Shown: positions 42,976 through 52,574 of the stretch, one piece after another
Numbering within the stretch: the first letter of the stretch is position 1
Layout of the letters: each line of letters starts with the position of its first letter
Assembly (NCBI GenBank): GCA_023382335.1
Contig: JAMCPM010000015.1
Location: 62,001 to 126,000, forward strand
Length of the DNA: 64,000 nt
Direction of reading: 5' to 3'
Source of the DNA: Actinomycetota bacterium
GTDB taxonomy: Bacteria > Actinomycetota > Thermoleophilia > BMS3ABIN01
Position numbers and translations under genes: made by a program
The notes under the pieces: model-generated
What the model saw: only the letters and a program-made list of their open reading frames with translations
Told to the model about the DNA's origin: nothing
Database searches by the model: none

Positions 42976-44220
42976 ATGGCAAAAGATTATCTGTTCACTT
43001 CGGAATCGGTGACCGAGGGTCATCCGGACAAGATCGCCGATCAGATCTCGGACGGCGTTCTTGACGCGGTTTTAAAGGATGACCCTTTCGGGCGCGTGGC
43101 CTGTGAGACCCTGGTGACGACCGGCCTGGTCGTCGTCGGCGGCGAGATCACCACCGAGACTTATGTGGATATTCCCAAGCTGGTGCGCGAGACCGTTCTC
43201 GACATCGGCTACAACCGCGCCAAGTACGGTTTCGACGGCGACACCTGCGGCGTCATCGTGGCGCTCGACGAGCAGTCGCCCGACATCGCCCAGGGCGTCA
43301 ACCAGGCCTTCGAGGTCCGGACCGACGCTGACGACGAGGATCCTCTCGATCTCCAGGGCGCCGGCGACCAGGGCATGATGTTCGGCTACGCGGTCAACGA
43401 GACCGCCGAGCTGATGCCGATGCCGATCCTGCTGGCCCATCAGCTGGGCAAGCGGCTCTCCGAGGTAAGGAAGAGCGGCGTGCTGCCTTACCTGCGCCCG
43501 GACGGCAAAACCCAGGTGACGGTGCGCTACGAGAATGACAAGCCGGTGGAGATCCTCACCGTCGTCATCTCCACCCAGCACAAGCCCAACATCGATATCG
43601 AAACCATGATCAGGCCCGACCTGATCGAGCACGTCGTCCATCCGATCCTTCCCGAGGGAATGTTCGATCCTGACAAGATCGAGATCATGGTCAACCCCAC
43701 CGGCAAGTTCGTCATCGGCGGGCCCATGGGCGACTGCGGCCTTACCGGCCGCAAGATCATCGTCGACACCTACGGCGGCGCGGCGCGCCACGGCGGCGGC
43801 GCCTTTTCCGGGAAGGACCCGACGAAGGTCGACCGTTCGGCCGCATACGCCTGCCGTTACGTGGCCAAGAACGTCGTGGCCGCGGGGCTGGCCGACAAGT
43901 GCGAGGTTCAGGTAGCTTACGCCATCGGCGTGGCCCATCCGGTCTCGACGCTGGTGGAGTGCTTCGGCACCGAGAAGATCGAACTCGACAAGATCTCCAG
44001 GCTGGTTCGCGAGCATTTCGACCTGCGGCCGGCAGCGATCCTGCGCGACCTCGACCTGCGGCGCCCGATTTACAAGAAGACTGCCGCCTACGGCCATTTC
44101 GGCCGCCACGACCACGATTTCACCTGGGAAAAGACCGACAAGGCCGAGGAGCTGCGGGAAGCCGCGGGCCTGGGCGCCATGCCGGAGAGCGCTCAGGAGA
44201 AACTGCGCGTGGTCGAATAA
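42976..44220 (+). CDS. metK: S-adenosylmethionine synthetase
   Basis: Makes SAM from methionine and ATP. The 414-residue protein has [19 protein letters not shown] (ATP site), [14 protein letters not shown] (the GAGDQG signature) and [19 protein letters not shown] (the second signature). TTATGGAGGGATAAAC precedes the ATG. The 170 bases upstream contain no gene; a possible promoter (TTGAAA.. ) is weak. Strong terminator downstream. Confidence 0.97.
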   Translation: MAKDYLFTSESVTEGHPDKIADQISDGVLDAVLKDDPFGRVACETLVTTGLVVVGGEITTETYVDIPKLVRETVLDIGYNRAKYGFDGDTCGVIVALDEQSPDIAQGVNQAFEVRTDADDEDPLDLQGAGDQGMMFGYAVNETAELMPMPILLAHQLGKRLSEVRKSGVLPYLRPDGKTQVTVRYENDKPVEILTVVISTQHKPNIDIETMIRPDLIEHVVHPILPEGMFDPDKIEIMVNPTGKFVIGGPMGDCGLTGRKIIVDTYGGAARHGGGAFSGKDPTKVDRSAAYACRYVAKNVVAAGLADKCEVQVAYAIGVAHPVSTLVECFGTEKIELDKISRLVREHFDLRPAAILRDLDLRRPIYKKTAAYGHFGRHDHDFTWEKTDKAEELREAAGLGAMPESAQEKLRVVE

Positions 44221-44263
44221 AGCAGCGACACCGGCCATGTTTGCCGGGATACAGCAAGATACC

Positions 44264-44295
44264 GGGGACACGATTTCATCGTGTCCCCGTTTTTT
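44264..44295 (+). terminator. Intrinsic terminator after metK
   Basis: GGGGACACGAT pairs perfectly with ATCGTGTCCCC over 11 bases around TTC, followed by G and six T. It separates metK from priA. Confidence 0.95.
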
Positions 44296-44336
44296 CGCCC
44301 TGAATTTCCCGCCAGCTCACAGGATATAATCGAATC

Positions 44337-46655
44337 ATGACCGCTGAAGCTCCGATAGCACGGATATACATCCAGCACAAAACCCGTTCGCTCGACCATC
44401 CCTTCGATTACAAGATTCCCGAGAGGCTGGCCGGCGGAGTCGACGCCGGCTCGGTGGTGCTGGTTCCCCTGGGCAGGCAGAAGGCGCTGGGCATCGTCGC
44501 CGGCCTGGTTTGGGACTCCGAACTGCCGCAGTCGAAGCTCGTCGATATCGTTGAACCGATCGATTATCCGCCGGTACCGCCGCGCCTGATCGAACTGGCG
44601 CTGTGGGTCTCTGATTATTACTACTGCTCGCCCGCCACGGCGCTGGGCCTGGTGCTTCCCCCCGGCGGCCTGCCGTCGCTGGTGCGAGAAACCGTAGACG
44701 GGCAGGCGGCATACCGGCTGAAAGATCCCTCGGTAAAGCCGCGGCGGGTCCAGTTTGCGCGGCTGGCTTCGGACGCCGGACCGGGCGGCGCTTCGGACAC
44801 AGCACCCGGCGCCGCTTCGGACGCAGCACCCGGTAGAATCAGCGCTCCCCGTCAGCGTGTGCTGGAGGTCCTTGGCCGCGATGGCGACCTGCCTCTGGCA
44901 GAGCTGTGCCGCCGCGCGCAGGTAAGCCTGTCGCCGGCAAAGACGCTGGCGCGGCAGGGACTGCTGGAAATATACGAGGGAGAAGTGCGTCGCGAGGGCC
45001 AGCATTATTACGGCGAGCCGGAGGCTTCCGTAAACGAGCTCGCCGATCCACTGGAATTAAATCCCGGCCAGCAGCGGGCACTGGATACCATTACCGGCCG
45101 TCTCCGGACGAACGACATGGCGGAACGCCGGCGGCCCATCCTGCTGGAAGGCGTGGCCGGCGCCGGCAAGACCGAGATCTATTTGAGGGCGATCGAGGCG
45201 GCCGCCGCCAGCGGCCGCGGCGCCATCGTCCTCGTTCCTGAGATATCACTGACCCACCAGGCTGTCAAAAGATTCCGCCGCCGCTTCGGCGACGGCATCG
45301 GCATCCTCCACAGCGGACTCAGCCTGGGGGAGAGATACGACGAATACATGCGCATCCGTTCAGGCAAGGCGCGCATCGTCATCGGCCCGCGTTCGGCCCT
45401 GTTCGCGCCGATGCCGGACCTTGGCCTGATCGTCGTCGATGAGGAGAACGACGGTTCTTTCAAGCAGGAGAACGATCCCCGCTACGACGCCCGGCGCGTG
45501 GCTCTGGAACGGGCCCGGCTCGAGGGCGCCGTGCTCGTCTACGGTTCGGCTACTCCCAGCCTCGAGAGCTATCACCGGGTAACGGACCGCTTCACTCTGC
45601 GCGAGCGCGCCACCGGCGCTTCCATGCCCGCCGTTGAGATAATCGACATGCGCCAGGAGAAGGATCCCATCTTCAGCCGCCGCCTGGCAGCCGAGCTCGA
45701 CCGCAACCTTGCCGCCGGCGGCAAGACGATCATGCTGCTCAACAGCCGAGGCTACGCCCGCTTCCTCCAGTGCGGACATTGCGGGCACGTCTGGGAATGT
45801 TCCAACTGCGAGGTCTCGCTGACGATCCACTCGCGCACCGGCAGACTTCTTTGCCACCATTGCGGCTACGGCGAAGACATGCCGGATATCTGCCCCGGGT
45901 GCAAATCCACCGACCTCAGGCGCTGGGGCGTGGGCACCGAACGGCTCGAAGACGAAGTGCGCCGCCGCTTCCCCGAAGCGCCGGTCTTCCGGCTCGATGC
46001 CGACACCAGCCGCGGCTATGGCGCTGGCCCGCGCATTCTCGAGGAGTTCGGCCGGGCTGCGGGTGGAATCCTTCTGGGAACCCAGATGGTCGCCAAGGGC
46101 CACCATTTTCCCGAGGTGACCCTGGCGGCTGTGATCAACGCCGACCTGTCGCTGCAGTTCCCCGAGTTTCGCGCCGAGGAGCAGACCTTTGCCCTGCTTA
46201 CCCAGCTATCCGGGCGCAGCGGCCGGGCCGAGAAATCCGGCCGCGTGGTTATACAAACGTGGAATGCGGATATCGAATGTATTAAAATGGCAGCAAGTCA
46301 AGCTGTGGACGAGTTTTACACCTCTGAGCTGGAACGGCGCCGCCGTCTGGGTTATCCGCCCTTTACGCATCTGGTGAATATCCTTTGCATGTCGCGCCAG
46401 AGCGATAAATCCGGCAAGGCGGCGGAATTCCTCAAGCAGAAGCTTACGCCGGCCGCGACCGGCGGCGAGCAGATACTCGGGCCGGCCGGGCTCTTCCGGC
46501 TAAAGGGGTGGTCGCGAAGCCACATCCTGGTCAAGACCGGCAGCGTCGAGCGGACACTGGCGGCGTTCAAGCCGGTGCTCGAGCACTACCGTGAACCTTA
46601 CGCCGCCCGCGGAGTCCGTATCGTCGTCGATGTCGACCCGCAATGGCTGTCGTGA
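44337..46655 (+). CDS. priA: Primosomal protein N' (replication restart helicase PriA)
   Basis: A 772-residue superfamily 2 helicase that restarts stalled replication forks. The N-terminal DNA-binding part is followed by Walker A GVAGAGKTEIYL, motif II VVDEENDGSFKQEN, motif III YGSATPSLES and the zinc-binding Cys cluster (CGHCGHVWECSNC .. CHHCGYGEDMPDICPGC). GTQMVAKGHHFPEVTLAAVINAD is the helicase lobe 2 motif. Motif II reads DEEN instead of the usual DEEH. It is followed by def and fmt, a common bacterial arrangement. Confidence 0.94.
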   Translation: MTAEAPIARIYIQHKTRSLDHPFDYKIPERLAGGVDAGSVVLVPLGRQKALGIVAGLVWDSELPQSKLVDIVEPIDYPPVPPRLIELALWVSDYYYCSPATALGLVLPPGGLPSLVRETVDGQAAYRLKDPSVKPRRVQFARLASDAGPGGASDTAPGAASDAAPGRISAPRQRVLEVLGRDGDLPLAELCRRAQVSLSPAKTLARQGLLEIYEGEVRREGQHYYGEPEASVNELADPLELNPGQQRALDTITGRLRTNDMAERRRPILLEGVAGAGKTEIYLRAIEAAAASGRGAIVLVPEISLTHQAVKRFRRRFGDGIGILHSGLSLGERYDEYMRIRSGKARIVIGPRSALFAPMPDLGLIVVDEENDGSFKQENDPRYDARRVALERARLEGAVLVYGSATPSLESYHRVTDRFTLRERATGASMPAVEIIDMRQEKDPIFSRRLAAELDRNLAAGGKTIMLLNSRGYARFLQCGHCGHVWECSNCEVSLTIHSRTGRLLCHHCGYGEDMPDICPGCKSTDLRRWGVGTERLEDEVRRRFPEAPVFRLDADTSRGYGAGPRILEEFGRAAGGILLGTQMVAKGHHFPEVTLAAVINADLSLQFPEFRAEEQTFALLTQLSGRSGRAEKSGRVVIQTWNADIECIKMAASQAVDEFYTSELERRRRLGYPPFTHLVNILCMSRQSDKSGKAAEFLKQKLTPAATGGEQILGPAGLFRLKGWSRSHILVKTGSVERTLAAFKPVLEHYREPYAARGVRIVVDVDPQWLS

Positions 46656-46673
46656 AAATGGAAAGGAAATTTT

Positions 46674-47198
46674 GTGGCAAAAGATGACAAAACCAAGGCC
46701 GCCGCTTTTTCGCAGATACGGCAATTCGGCGACCCCGTTCTCAAGGAAGTCAGCAAACCGGTTGAGATCGATGACGAACTGCGCAAGCTGATCGACCGCA
46801 TGGTCAAGATTATGGACGCCGCCGACGGCGTCGGCCTGGCCGCGCCACAGATCGGCATACTGCGGCAGATCATCGTCTTCCGGCTCGACAAGGATTTAAA
46901 CGTCCTGCTCAATCCCAAAGTTACCTGGAAGTCCGAGGAGACCATCACCGACGCCGAGGGCTGCCTCAGCCTGGCGAGCCTCGCGGTCGACGTCGAGCGG
47001 GCCAAAGAGGTCAAGGTCGAAGGGATCGACCTCGAGGGCAATCCCCAGGTATACGAGCACGAGGGCATCAAGGCCCGCATCCTGCAGCACGAGGTCGACC
47101 ATCTGGAGGGAAAGATGATCATCGACCGCTGCAGCCGCGAGGAGCGCAAGGACCTCATGGCCCGGCTGAGGAAGATGCGCCTGCCCGGAGAAGATTGA
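46674..47198 (+). CDS. def: Peptide deformylase
   Basis: Removes the formyl group from nascent proteins. The 174-residue protein has the three motifs GVGLAAPQIG, EGCLSL (with the metal Cys) and QHEVDHLEG (two metal His and catalytic Glu). The N-terminus is extended by ~12 charged residues. It starts at GTG 46674 after GGAAAGGA, 18 bases from priA. Confidence 0.96.
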   Translation: MAKDDKTKAAAFSQIRQFGDPVLKEVSKPVEIDDELRKLIDRMVKIMDAADGVGLAAPQIGILRQIIVFRLDKDLNVLLNPKVTWKSEETITDAEGCLSLASLAVDVERAKEVKVEGIDLEGNPQVYEHEGIKARILQHEVDHLEGKMIIDRCSREERKDLMARLRKMRLPGED

Positions 47199-47205
47199 GG
47201 GCCAG

Positions 47206-48165
47206 GTGAAGATAGCATTCGCGGGAACGCCAAAATTCGGAGCCCTGGTCCTCGGGGCTCTTCTCGATTCCAGGCATGAAGTTGTCCTGGTGTTCACCCA
47301 GCCGGACCGGCCGGCGGGAAGAGGCCTCGCCCTGAAGATGTCGCCGGTGAAGGAACTGGCTCTCCGGGAGGGCCTTCGCGTCGAGCAGCCGGAGAAGATA
47401 AGCACCCCCGGATGGGTCGGGGAGATGAAATCGCTGGGTGTGAAAGTCCTCACCGTCGCTGCGTTCGGCCAGATCCTCAGAGCGCCGCTTCTCGGCGGTC
47501 TTCCCTGCATCAATGTACACGCTTCGCTGCTGCCAAAATATCGCGGCGCCGCGCCGATCGAGCGCGCGATCATGGCGGGAGAGCGCAACACCGGCGTGAC
47601 CATCATGGATATAACCCCGGCGCTGGACACCGGTCCCATCTATCTGCAGCGCGTGGTACCCATCACTGACGAGGATGACGCCGGCTCGATCTACGGGAAA
47701 CTTGGGCGGGCCGGGGGAGAGGCGCTGGCCGAAGTGCTCGACGCCATCGAAGCCGGAGGCATGGAACCCGAGCCCCAGGACGAGAGCGCCGCCACCTACG
47801 TCGAGAAGATAACAGCCGCGGACATGAAGATCAACTTCGAGCGTCCCGCCTGGAAGATAGCCGCGCAGGTCCGGGCGCTTTCACCACATATCGGCGCATT
47901 CATCAATATCGACGGTCTGCGCCTGAAGATCTGGAAAGCAAAAGTCGCCGAAGGCGTGGCCGGCGGGAGTGCGCCGGGCGCGGCCGTCGGCGAAACCAGC
48001 GCAACAACCAGCGCAACAACACCCGGCCGGTTCACAACTGATGGCGAGCGCCTGTTCGTCATATGTGGAACCGGCCTGATCGAGCTGCTCGAGGTCCAGC
48101 CCCAGGGAAAGCGCCGCATGTCCGCGGCGGAATTCCTGCGGGGCTATGGCAAGTACATTCAGTAA
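47206..48165 (+). CDS. fmt: Methionyl-tRNA formyltransferase
   Basis: Formylates initiator Met-tRNA using 10-formyl-THF. The 319-residue protein has IAFAGTPKFGALVL, VFTQPDRPAGRG, CINVHASLLPKYRGAAPIERAI (the SLLPKYRG signature with the catalytic Asn-His) and GVTIMDITPALDTGPI, then the OB-fold C-domain. It starts at GTG 47206, seven bases after def. A short Ala/Thr-rich insertion (GAAVGETSATTSATTP) lies in the C-domain. Confidence 0.96.
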   Translation: MKIAFAGTPKFGALVLGALLDSRHEVVLVFTQPDRPAGRGLALKMSPVKELALREGLRVEQPEKISTPGWVGEMKSLGVKVLTVAAFGQILRAPLLGGLPCINVHASLLPKYRGAAPIERAIMAGERNTGVTIMDITPALDTGPIYLQRVVPITDEDDAGSIYGKLGRAGGEALAEVLDAIEAGGMEPEPQDESAATYVEKITAADMKINFERPAWKIAAQVRALSPHIGAFINIDGLRLKIWKAKVAEGVAGGSAPGAAVGETSATTSATTPGRFTTDGERLFVICGTGLIELLEVQPQGKRRMSAAEFLRGYGKYIQ

Positions 48166-48322
48166 CACCTCCCCGGCGCTCCTGATACCGCCACTCCTTC
48201 CTGGTAGCCTGACCGTCTCGGTTGCGGCGCTATTCGTCATCATATTGACTATTTTAATGACAGATACTTAAATAGTATTCCAGCTGCCGACAATGCCGAG
48301 TGGTATCCATGATTGGAGAATA

Positions 48323-50395
48323 TTGAAAGTGGTTATTCCCAAAAACATTTGCTCGTTGCTCTTTTTTCTTGTGGCCATGACCCTGGCGATGGCTGTGATG
48401 CCCCGGCCGGCCGAAGCCGCCACTGCTTACACTATCGCCGCTGATGGAACCGGCTGTTCGGCGCTGGGCAACTGGAACGCCGCCACTAAAACCTGTTCAC
48501 TCACCCACGATGTCATCGTTTCCGGAACGGGAGGCGTCACCCTGGCCGGGGAAGTCACCCTGGAGGGAGCCGGGCATTCCCTGACCGGTGACAATACTCC
48601 CTTGCAGGATGGAGTCTACATCAACGGTGTCACGGCTACAGGGGCGGTAGGGACACTCAGTGTCAGGAATCTCCGCATCAGCAATTTTGATACCGGCGTC
48701 GGCCTTAGCAACACAAACAAGGCATATTTACTCGGGAACAAGATCTCCGGATGCACCCTCGGCGTATACCTCACGATAAGCAGCGGCAACGTCACCAAGA
48801 ACGGCGTGCTGCTAAACACTATCCAGTCGAATACCGTAGGCGTATATGTCCTGAATTCCAACAACAATGACGTGTCGGCGAACGATTTCATCGGCAACAC
48901 CACTCAGGCGATCATCACGAGCAGTACAGGTACAGGAGTCAGCTCCAATTACTGGGATAACTACGATACCAGAGGCGAGGGTTGCATCAACACATCTCCC
49001 TTTAACATGAATTGTGACGCACCATATTCTTTTGCCGGCGGTTCCGATTCATCAGCAATGGTCTTAAGAGGAGCTTACGGCAGGGAAAACTGGACCTGGT
49101 ACGACGACAGCGGTGGGGATGACTGGATCCTGCTCGGCAGCCGAAATCCCGCCATGGAGGTCGTGGGGGATTTATGGTATGACCTCTCGATCGGCGCAGC
49201 TCCGCAGATGCTGGGCCACTCGACTCCCACGGCTGCTGCCGGACTGGTGCCGATGGGAACGGTCATGCTGGCAAAGTATCCCGGCCTGGTGGGCGGTCCG
49301 GTGACAGCGTCTTCGAGCTGGGAATTCCAGCAGAGCATCACCAGCCAGCGCATCCTCTGGCCCAAGGGCGGGAACTCGCTCGAGGAGGTGCCGGGAACCG
49401 ATGCCCGCAGCATGGACTCGCGCATGTACTGGCCCTGGTACGACATGCAGAGCCCCGGCTTCAAGGACTGGATACTTATCTCCAACCCGAACAGTTACGA
49501 GATCCATTACAACGTCAGGATAGCCGGCGTAGACAGGCTGATCGACGGGATTATCCCGGCCGGAAGCAAGGCGACGCCCACCTTCCCGGGGGTAATGGGC
49601 GGGCCGGTGCAGGTGGATGCGAGAAATGATTCAGGCGATCCAGCTTTCATCATGGCTTCCGAGCGAGTGCTGACAAACGACGGGATGGCTTTCAACGAAG
49701 TGCCCGGCACCCCGCAGGCGCTGCTGGCCAATGATTACCTCTGGACCTGGTATGACATGGGCTCAGAAGGAGCCCGGAACTGGGTGCTGATTGCCAATCC
49801 CTCCACCAAGCCGGACAACTCGCCAAGCAGTCCCGTCTGGTACGAGATCTGGATCGGTGGACACATCGCCGGACAGGGCGGTCCGATCGCTCCGGGTGCA
49901 AACGAGAACCGCGTTTTTCCGGGGACCATGGACGGTCCGGTCGAGGTCAAGACATTCCTCGATGCCGGGCACACACCGCCGGCGAGTTCCCAGGATGCGC
50001 CGGTCATAGTCAGCCAGCGTTCGACCTGGGGCCCGTCTTTCGAGGAGGTTCCCGGCAAATCGAAATCATCCCTCAACTACTATTACGACTGGACCTGGTA
50101 TGACCAGCAGAGTCCGGGAGCGCGCAACTGGGTGCTCATCGGCACTACTCCGGGAGAGGCAGATTCGGTCACCGTTGAGGTCTCTTTCACGGATAAAGAT
50201 ACAGGCTTGCCCGTTATCCTCAGCCATGACATCACTCCGCCCGAAAAACGCTGGATCCCGACGTTCGACGGCAAGATGGGCGGTCCCGTGCATGTCAAGG
50301 CGTACAAGCAGGGCACGCCGGGCACTACCAAGAAGGTCATTGCTTCGCAAAGAGTGATCTGGAACGGATACTTCAACGAGGTTCTTGGTCAGTAA
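48323..50395 (+). CDS. Secreted beta-helix protein with four WTWYD repeats
   Basis: An exported protein of about 690 residues. Signal peptide VIPKNICSLLFFLVAMTLAMAVMPRPAEA, then YTIAADGTGCSALGNWNAATKTCSL, a conserved opening shared with the next gene. Residues to ~250 form a parallel beta-helix (VTLEGAGHSLTGDNTP, NNDVSANDFIGN). Four repeats follow, starting NWTWYDDSGG, YWPWYDMQSPGFKDW, LWTWYDMGSEGARNW and DWTWYDQQSPGARNW, ending WNGYFNEVLGQ. Start is uncertain: TTG 48323 or GTG 48329 lie after GGAG, while ATG 48293 lacks a site. It is adjacent to and similar to 50477-52552, a tandem duplication. Confidence 0.8.
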   Translation: MKVVIPKNICSLLFFLVAMTLAMAVMPRPAEAATAYTIAADGTGCSALGNWNAATKTCSLTHDVIVSGTGGVTLAGEVTLEGAGHSLTGDNTPLQDGVYINGVTATGAVGTLSVRNLRISNFDTGVGLSNTNKAYLLGNKISGCTLGVYLTISSGNVTKNGVLLNTIQSNTVGVYVLNSNNNDVSANDFIGNTTQAIITSSTGTGVSSNYWDNYDTRGEGCINTSPFNMNCDAPYSFAGGSDSSAMVLRGAYGRENWTWYDDSGGDDWILLGSRNPAMEVVGDLWYDLSIGAAPQMLGHSTPTAAAGLVPMGTVMLAKYPGLVGGPVTASSSWEFQQSITSQRILWPKGGNSLEEVPGTDARSMDSRMYWPWYDMQSPGFKDWILISNPNSYEIHYNVRIAGVDRLIDGIIPAGSKATPTFPGVMGGPVQVDARNDSGDPAFIMASERVLTNDGMAFNEVPGTPQALLANDYLWTWYDMGSEGARNWVLIANPSTKPDNSPSSPVWYEIWIGGHIAGQGGPIAPGANENRVFPGTMDGPVEVKTFLDAGHTPPASSQDAPVIVSQRSTWGPSFEEVPGKSKSSLNYYYDWTWYDQQSPGARNWVLIGTTPGEADSVTVEVSFTDKDTGLPVILSHDITPPEKRWIPTFDGKMGGPVHVKAYKQGTPGTTKKVIASQRVIWNGYFNEVLGQ

Positions 50396-50476
50396 AGCGC
50401 AGACCGGCCTTCCATGTAGGAATAATCGCCTCGGCCTTTAAATACAAGCCAATACAAATGCAATGGGGAGGCAACC

Positions 50477-52552
50477 GTGATTCCAGGCAGGGTCCAAGTC
50501 TTGTTTCTTATTTCCCTTTTCGCGGGCGTTCTGGCGGCGCTGACGTTCGCCGGCAGCGCCCGGGCCGCCGCCTATACCATCGCTTCAGACGGCACCGGCT
50601 GCGCCGCCATCGGCACCTGGGATGCGGGCACCCATACCTGCACCGTCAACCAGGACCTGACCGTGCTGACGGGCATAGGCATCAAGATGACCGGCAGCAG
50701 CCTCACGCTCGACGGTGCCGGCCACACGATAACCGGCGGCAGCGCCGCCGGCAATTATGCCATCAACAACGACGACATCGCTTCTCCGGCGCAGACCGGT
50801 CTGACCGTCAGGAATTTCAACATCGTCAACTTCGATACGGGAATCCGGATATACAACGGCGACAGCTCGAGTATCTATTCCAACAGGATCAGCGGCTGCA
50901 ACTTCGGCATCTTCTTGACACAGGCGGCCGACAACAACGTAGCCTGGTTCAATACGATTGAAAACAGCACGGTCGAGGGCGTGCACATCTACAGCTCGAA
51001 CTCGAACATCCTTCTGGAAAATAATTTCATCAGCAACGCCGCCCAGGCCAACGTCGGCGGCACCAGCTCCGGCAACAACTTTTCCTTCTTCGGGGTGGGC
51101 AATTACTGGAACGATTACGATTCCCCCGCAGAGGGCTGCATGAACACAACCGCCTTCGACCTTCATTGCGACGGCGCCTACAATCCGCCGGGAGGCCCTC
51201 CCGCGGGGGTCAATGACCCCGGACCATGGGTCCTGATGAACGCATGGACGCGCAGCGACTGGACCTGGTACGACAACGTCGGCGGCGACAACTGGGTCTT
51301 GCTGGCCAACAGGATCGGCGGCTCGGGCAACCTCGTCTATGACCTCATGGTCAACCGCAGTCCCTGGACTCTGACTTCGATGCCCGGATACGGCCCCGGT
51401 TGCGTTCCCCCCGGGAGCGCCATCTATAACAAGTATTCCGGGATGATGGACGGCCCGGTGAGCGCCATGGTCCGCGCCGGCGGCGCCGATCCCGTGGCCA
51501 GCCAGCGCATCCTCTGGCCCAAGGGCGGCAACTCGCTCGAGGAGATTCCCGGTGTCTGGTCATACCAGCTCGATTCGCGCGTCTACTGGCCCTGGTACGA
51601 CATGGCCAGCCCCGGCTACAAGGACTGGATACTGATCTCGAATCCCAACGATTACCAGATCCATTACAACGTATCAATCGCCGGCGTCACCAGAGTAGCC
51701 GACGGCACCATTCCCGCCGGCGGCAGGGCCATCCCGACCTTCCCGGGCATCATGGGCGGTCCGGTGGAAGTAAACGCCTGGGATGACAGCCTCAACAAGG
51801 TGAACATCATGGCCTCACAGCGGGTTCTTTCCAACAGCGACACGTCCTTCAACGAGGTGCCGGGAGTGGCGCAGAGCTCGCTCGGCAGCGATTACGTCTG
51901 GACCTGGTACGACATGACCGGCAGCGCCCGCGACTGGATCATGATAGCCAATCCGGCGACGCAGCCCGACGGCTCCCCGAGCACGGGGCTGTGGTACACG
52001 GTCTACATCGCCGGCGTCGAAGTGGCCAGAAACGAACTTCCTCTGGGTCTGGGGCAGAACGAGACGCTTACTTTCCCGGGGACCATGAACGGGCCGGTCG
52101 AGGTCAAGACCTACTCCGATTACGTGCGGGCGACGCCGGCGCGATCGATCTGCAGTCAGCGCGCGGTCTGGGGGCCTTCCTTCGAGGAAGTGATGGGCGA
52201 GAACCGGGCGCTGACGCTCCATTCATATAACTGGACCTGGTATGACATGTACAGCAGCGGCGCCCGCAACTGGGTGCTGGCTGCCAATCCGCTTACCAAC
52301 GCCGACGGGTCCGCGAACGTCAACCCGATCACGGTCACGGTCAGGTTCACCGACAAGCTGACCGGCGCGCCGCAGGAGGTCAGCAGCGACCTTGCCCCCG
52401 GCGAGCGCTGGACGCCGGTCTTCCCCGACATGATGGGCGGCCCGGTGCAGGTCTCGGCGGTCCTCAGCAGCGACCATGTGACCGGCGCGGATGTCATCGC
52501 TTCCCAGAGGGTCCTCTGGAACGGCTACTTCAACGAGGTCTGGGGGCAGTAG
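50477..52552 (+). CDS. Secreted beta-helix protein with four WTWYD repeats
   Basis: A 691-residue paralogue of the preceding gene. Signal peptide VLFLISLFAGVLAALTFAGSARA, then YTIASDGTGCAAIGTWDAGTHTCTV and a beta-helix (LTLDGAGHTITGGSAAGNYAI, SNSNILLENNFISN). Repeats start DWTWYDNVGGDNW, YWPWYDMASPGYKDW, VWTWYDMTGSARDW and NWTWYDMYSSGARNW, and the end is WNGYFNEVWGQ. Repeat order is conserved between the two genes, so the whole gene was duplicated after the four-repeat form existed. GTG start at 50477 with GGGGAGG upstream. Probably a surface layer or matrix protein. Confidence 0.82.
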   Translation: MIPGRVQVLFLISLFAGVLAALTFAGSARAAAYTIASDGTGCAAIGTWDAGTHTCTVNQDLTVLTGIGIKMTGSSLTLDGAGHTITGGSAAGNYAINNDDIASPAQTGLTVRNFNIVNFDTGIRIYNGDSSSIYSNRISGCNFGIFLTQAADNNVAWFNTIENSTVEGVHIYSSNSNILLENNFISNAAQANVGGTSSGNNFSFFGVGNYWNDYDSPAEGCMNTTAFDLHCDGAYNPPGGPPAGVNDPGPWVLMNAWTRSDWTWYDNVGGDNWVLLANRIGGSGNLVYDLMVNRSPWTLTSMPGYGPGCVPPGSAIYNKYSGMMDGPVSAMVRAGGADPVASQRILWPKGGNSLEEIPGVWSYQLDSRVYWPWYDMASPGYKDWILISNPNDYQIHYNVSIAGVTRVADGTIPAGGRAIPTFPGIMGGPVEVNAWDDSLNKVNIMASQRVLSNSDTSFNEVPGVAQSSLGSDYVWTWYDMTGSARDWIMIANPATQPDGSPSTGLWYTVYIAGVEVARNELPLGLGQNETLTFPGTMNGPVEVKTYSDYVRATPARSICSQRAVWGPSFEEVMGENRALTLHSYNWTWYDMYSSGARNWVLAANPLTNADGSANVNPITVTVRFTDKLTGAPQEVSSDLAPGERWTPVFPDMMGGPVQVSAVLSSDHVTGADVIASQRVLWNGYFNEVWGQ

Positions 52553-52574
52553 AGGAAGCATCCGGTTGGGGATG

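Noticed and set aside
43072-44271. Long open frame antisense to metK
   Set aside because: High-GC shadow of a highly conserved gene, with no ribosome-binding site or family resemblance; the same applies to long antisense frames over hisB, hisD, priA and the PEP-synthase-like gene.
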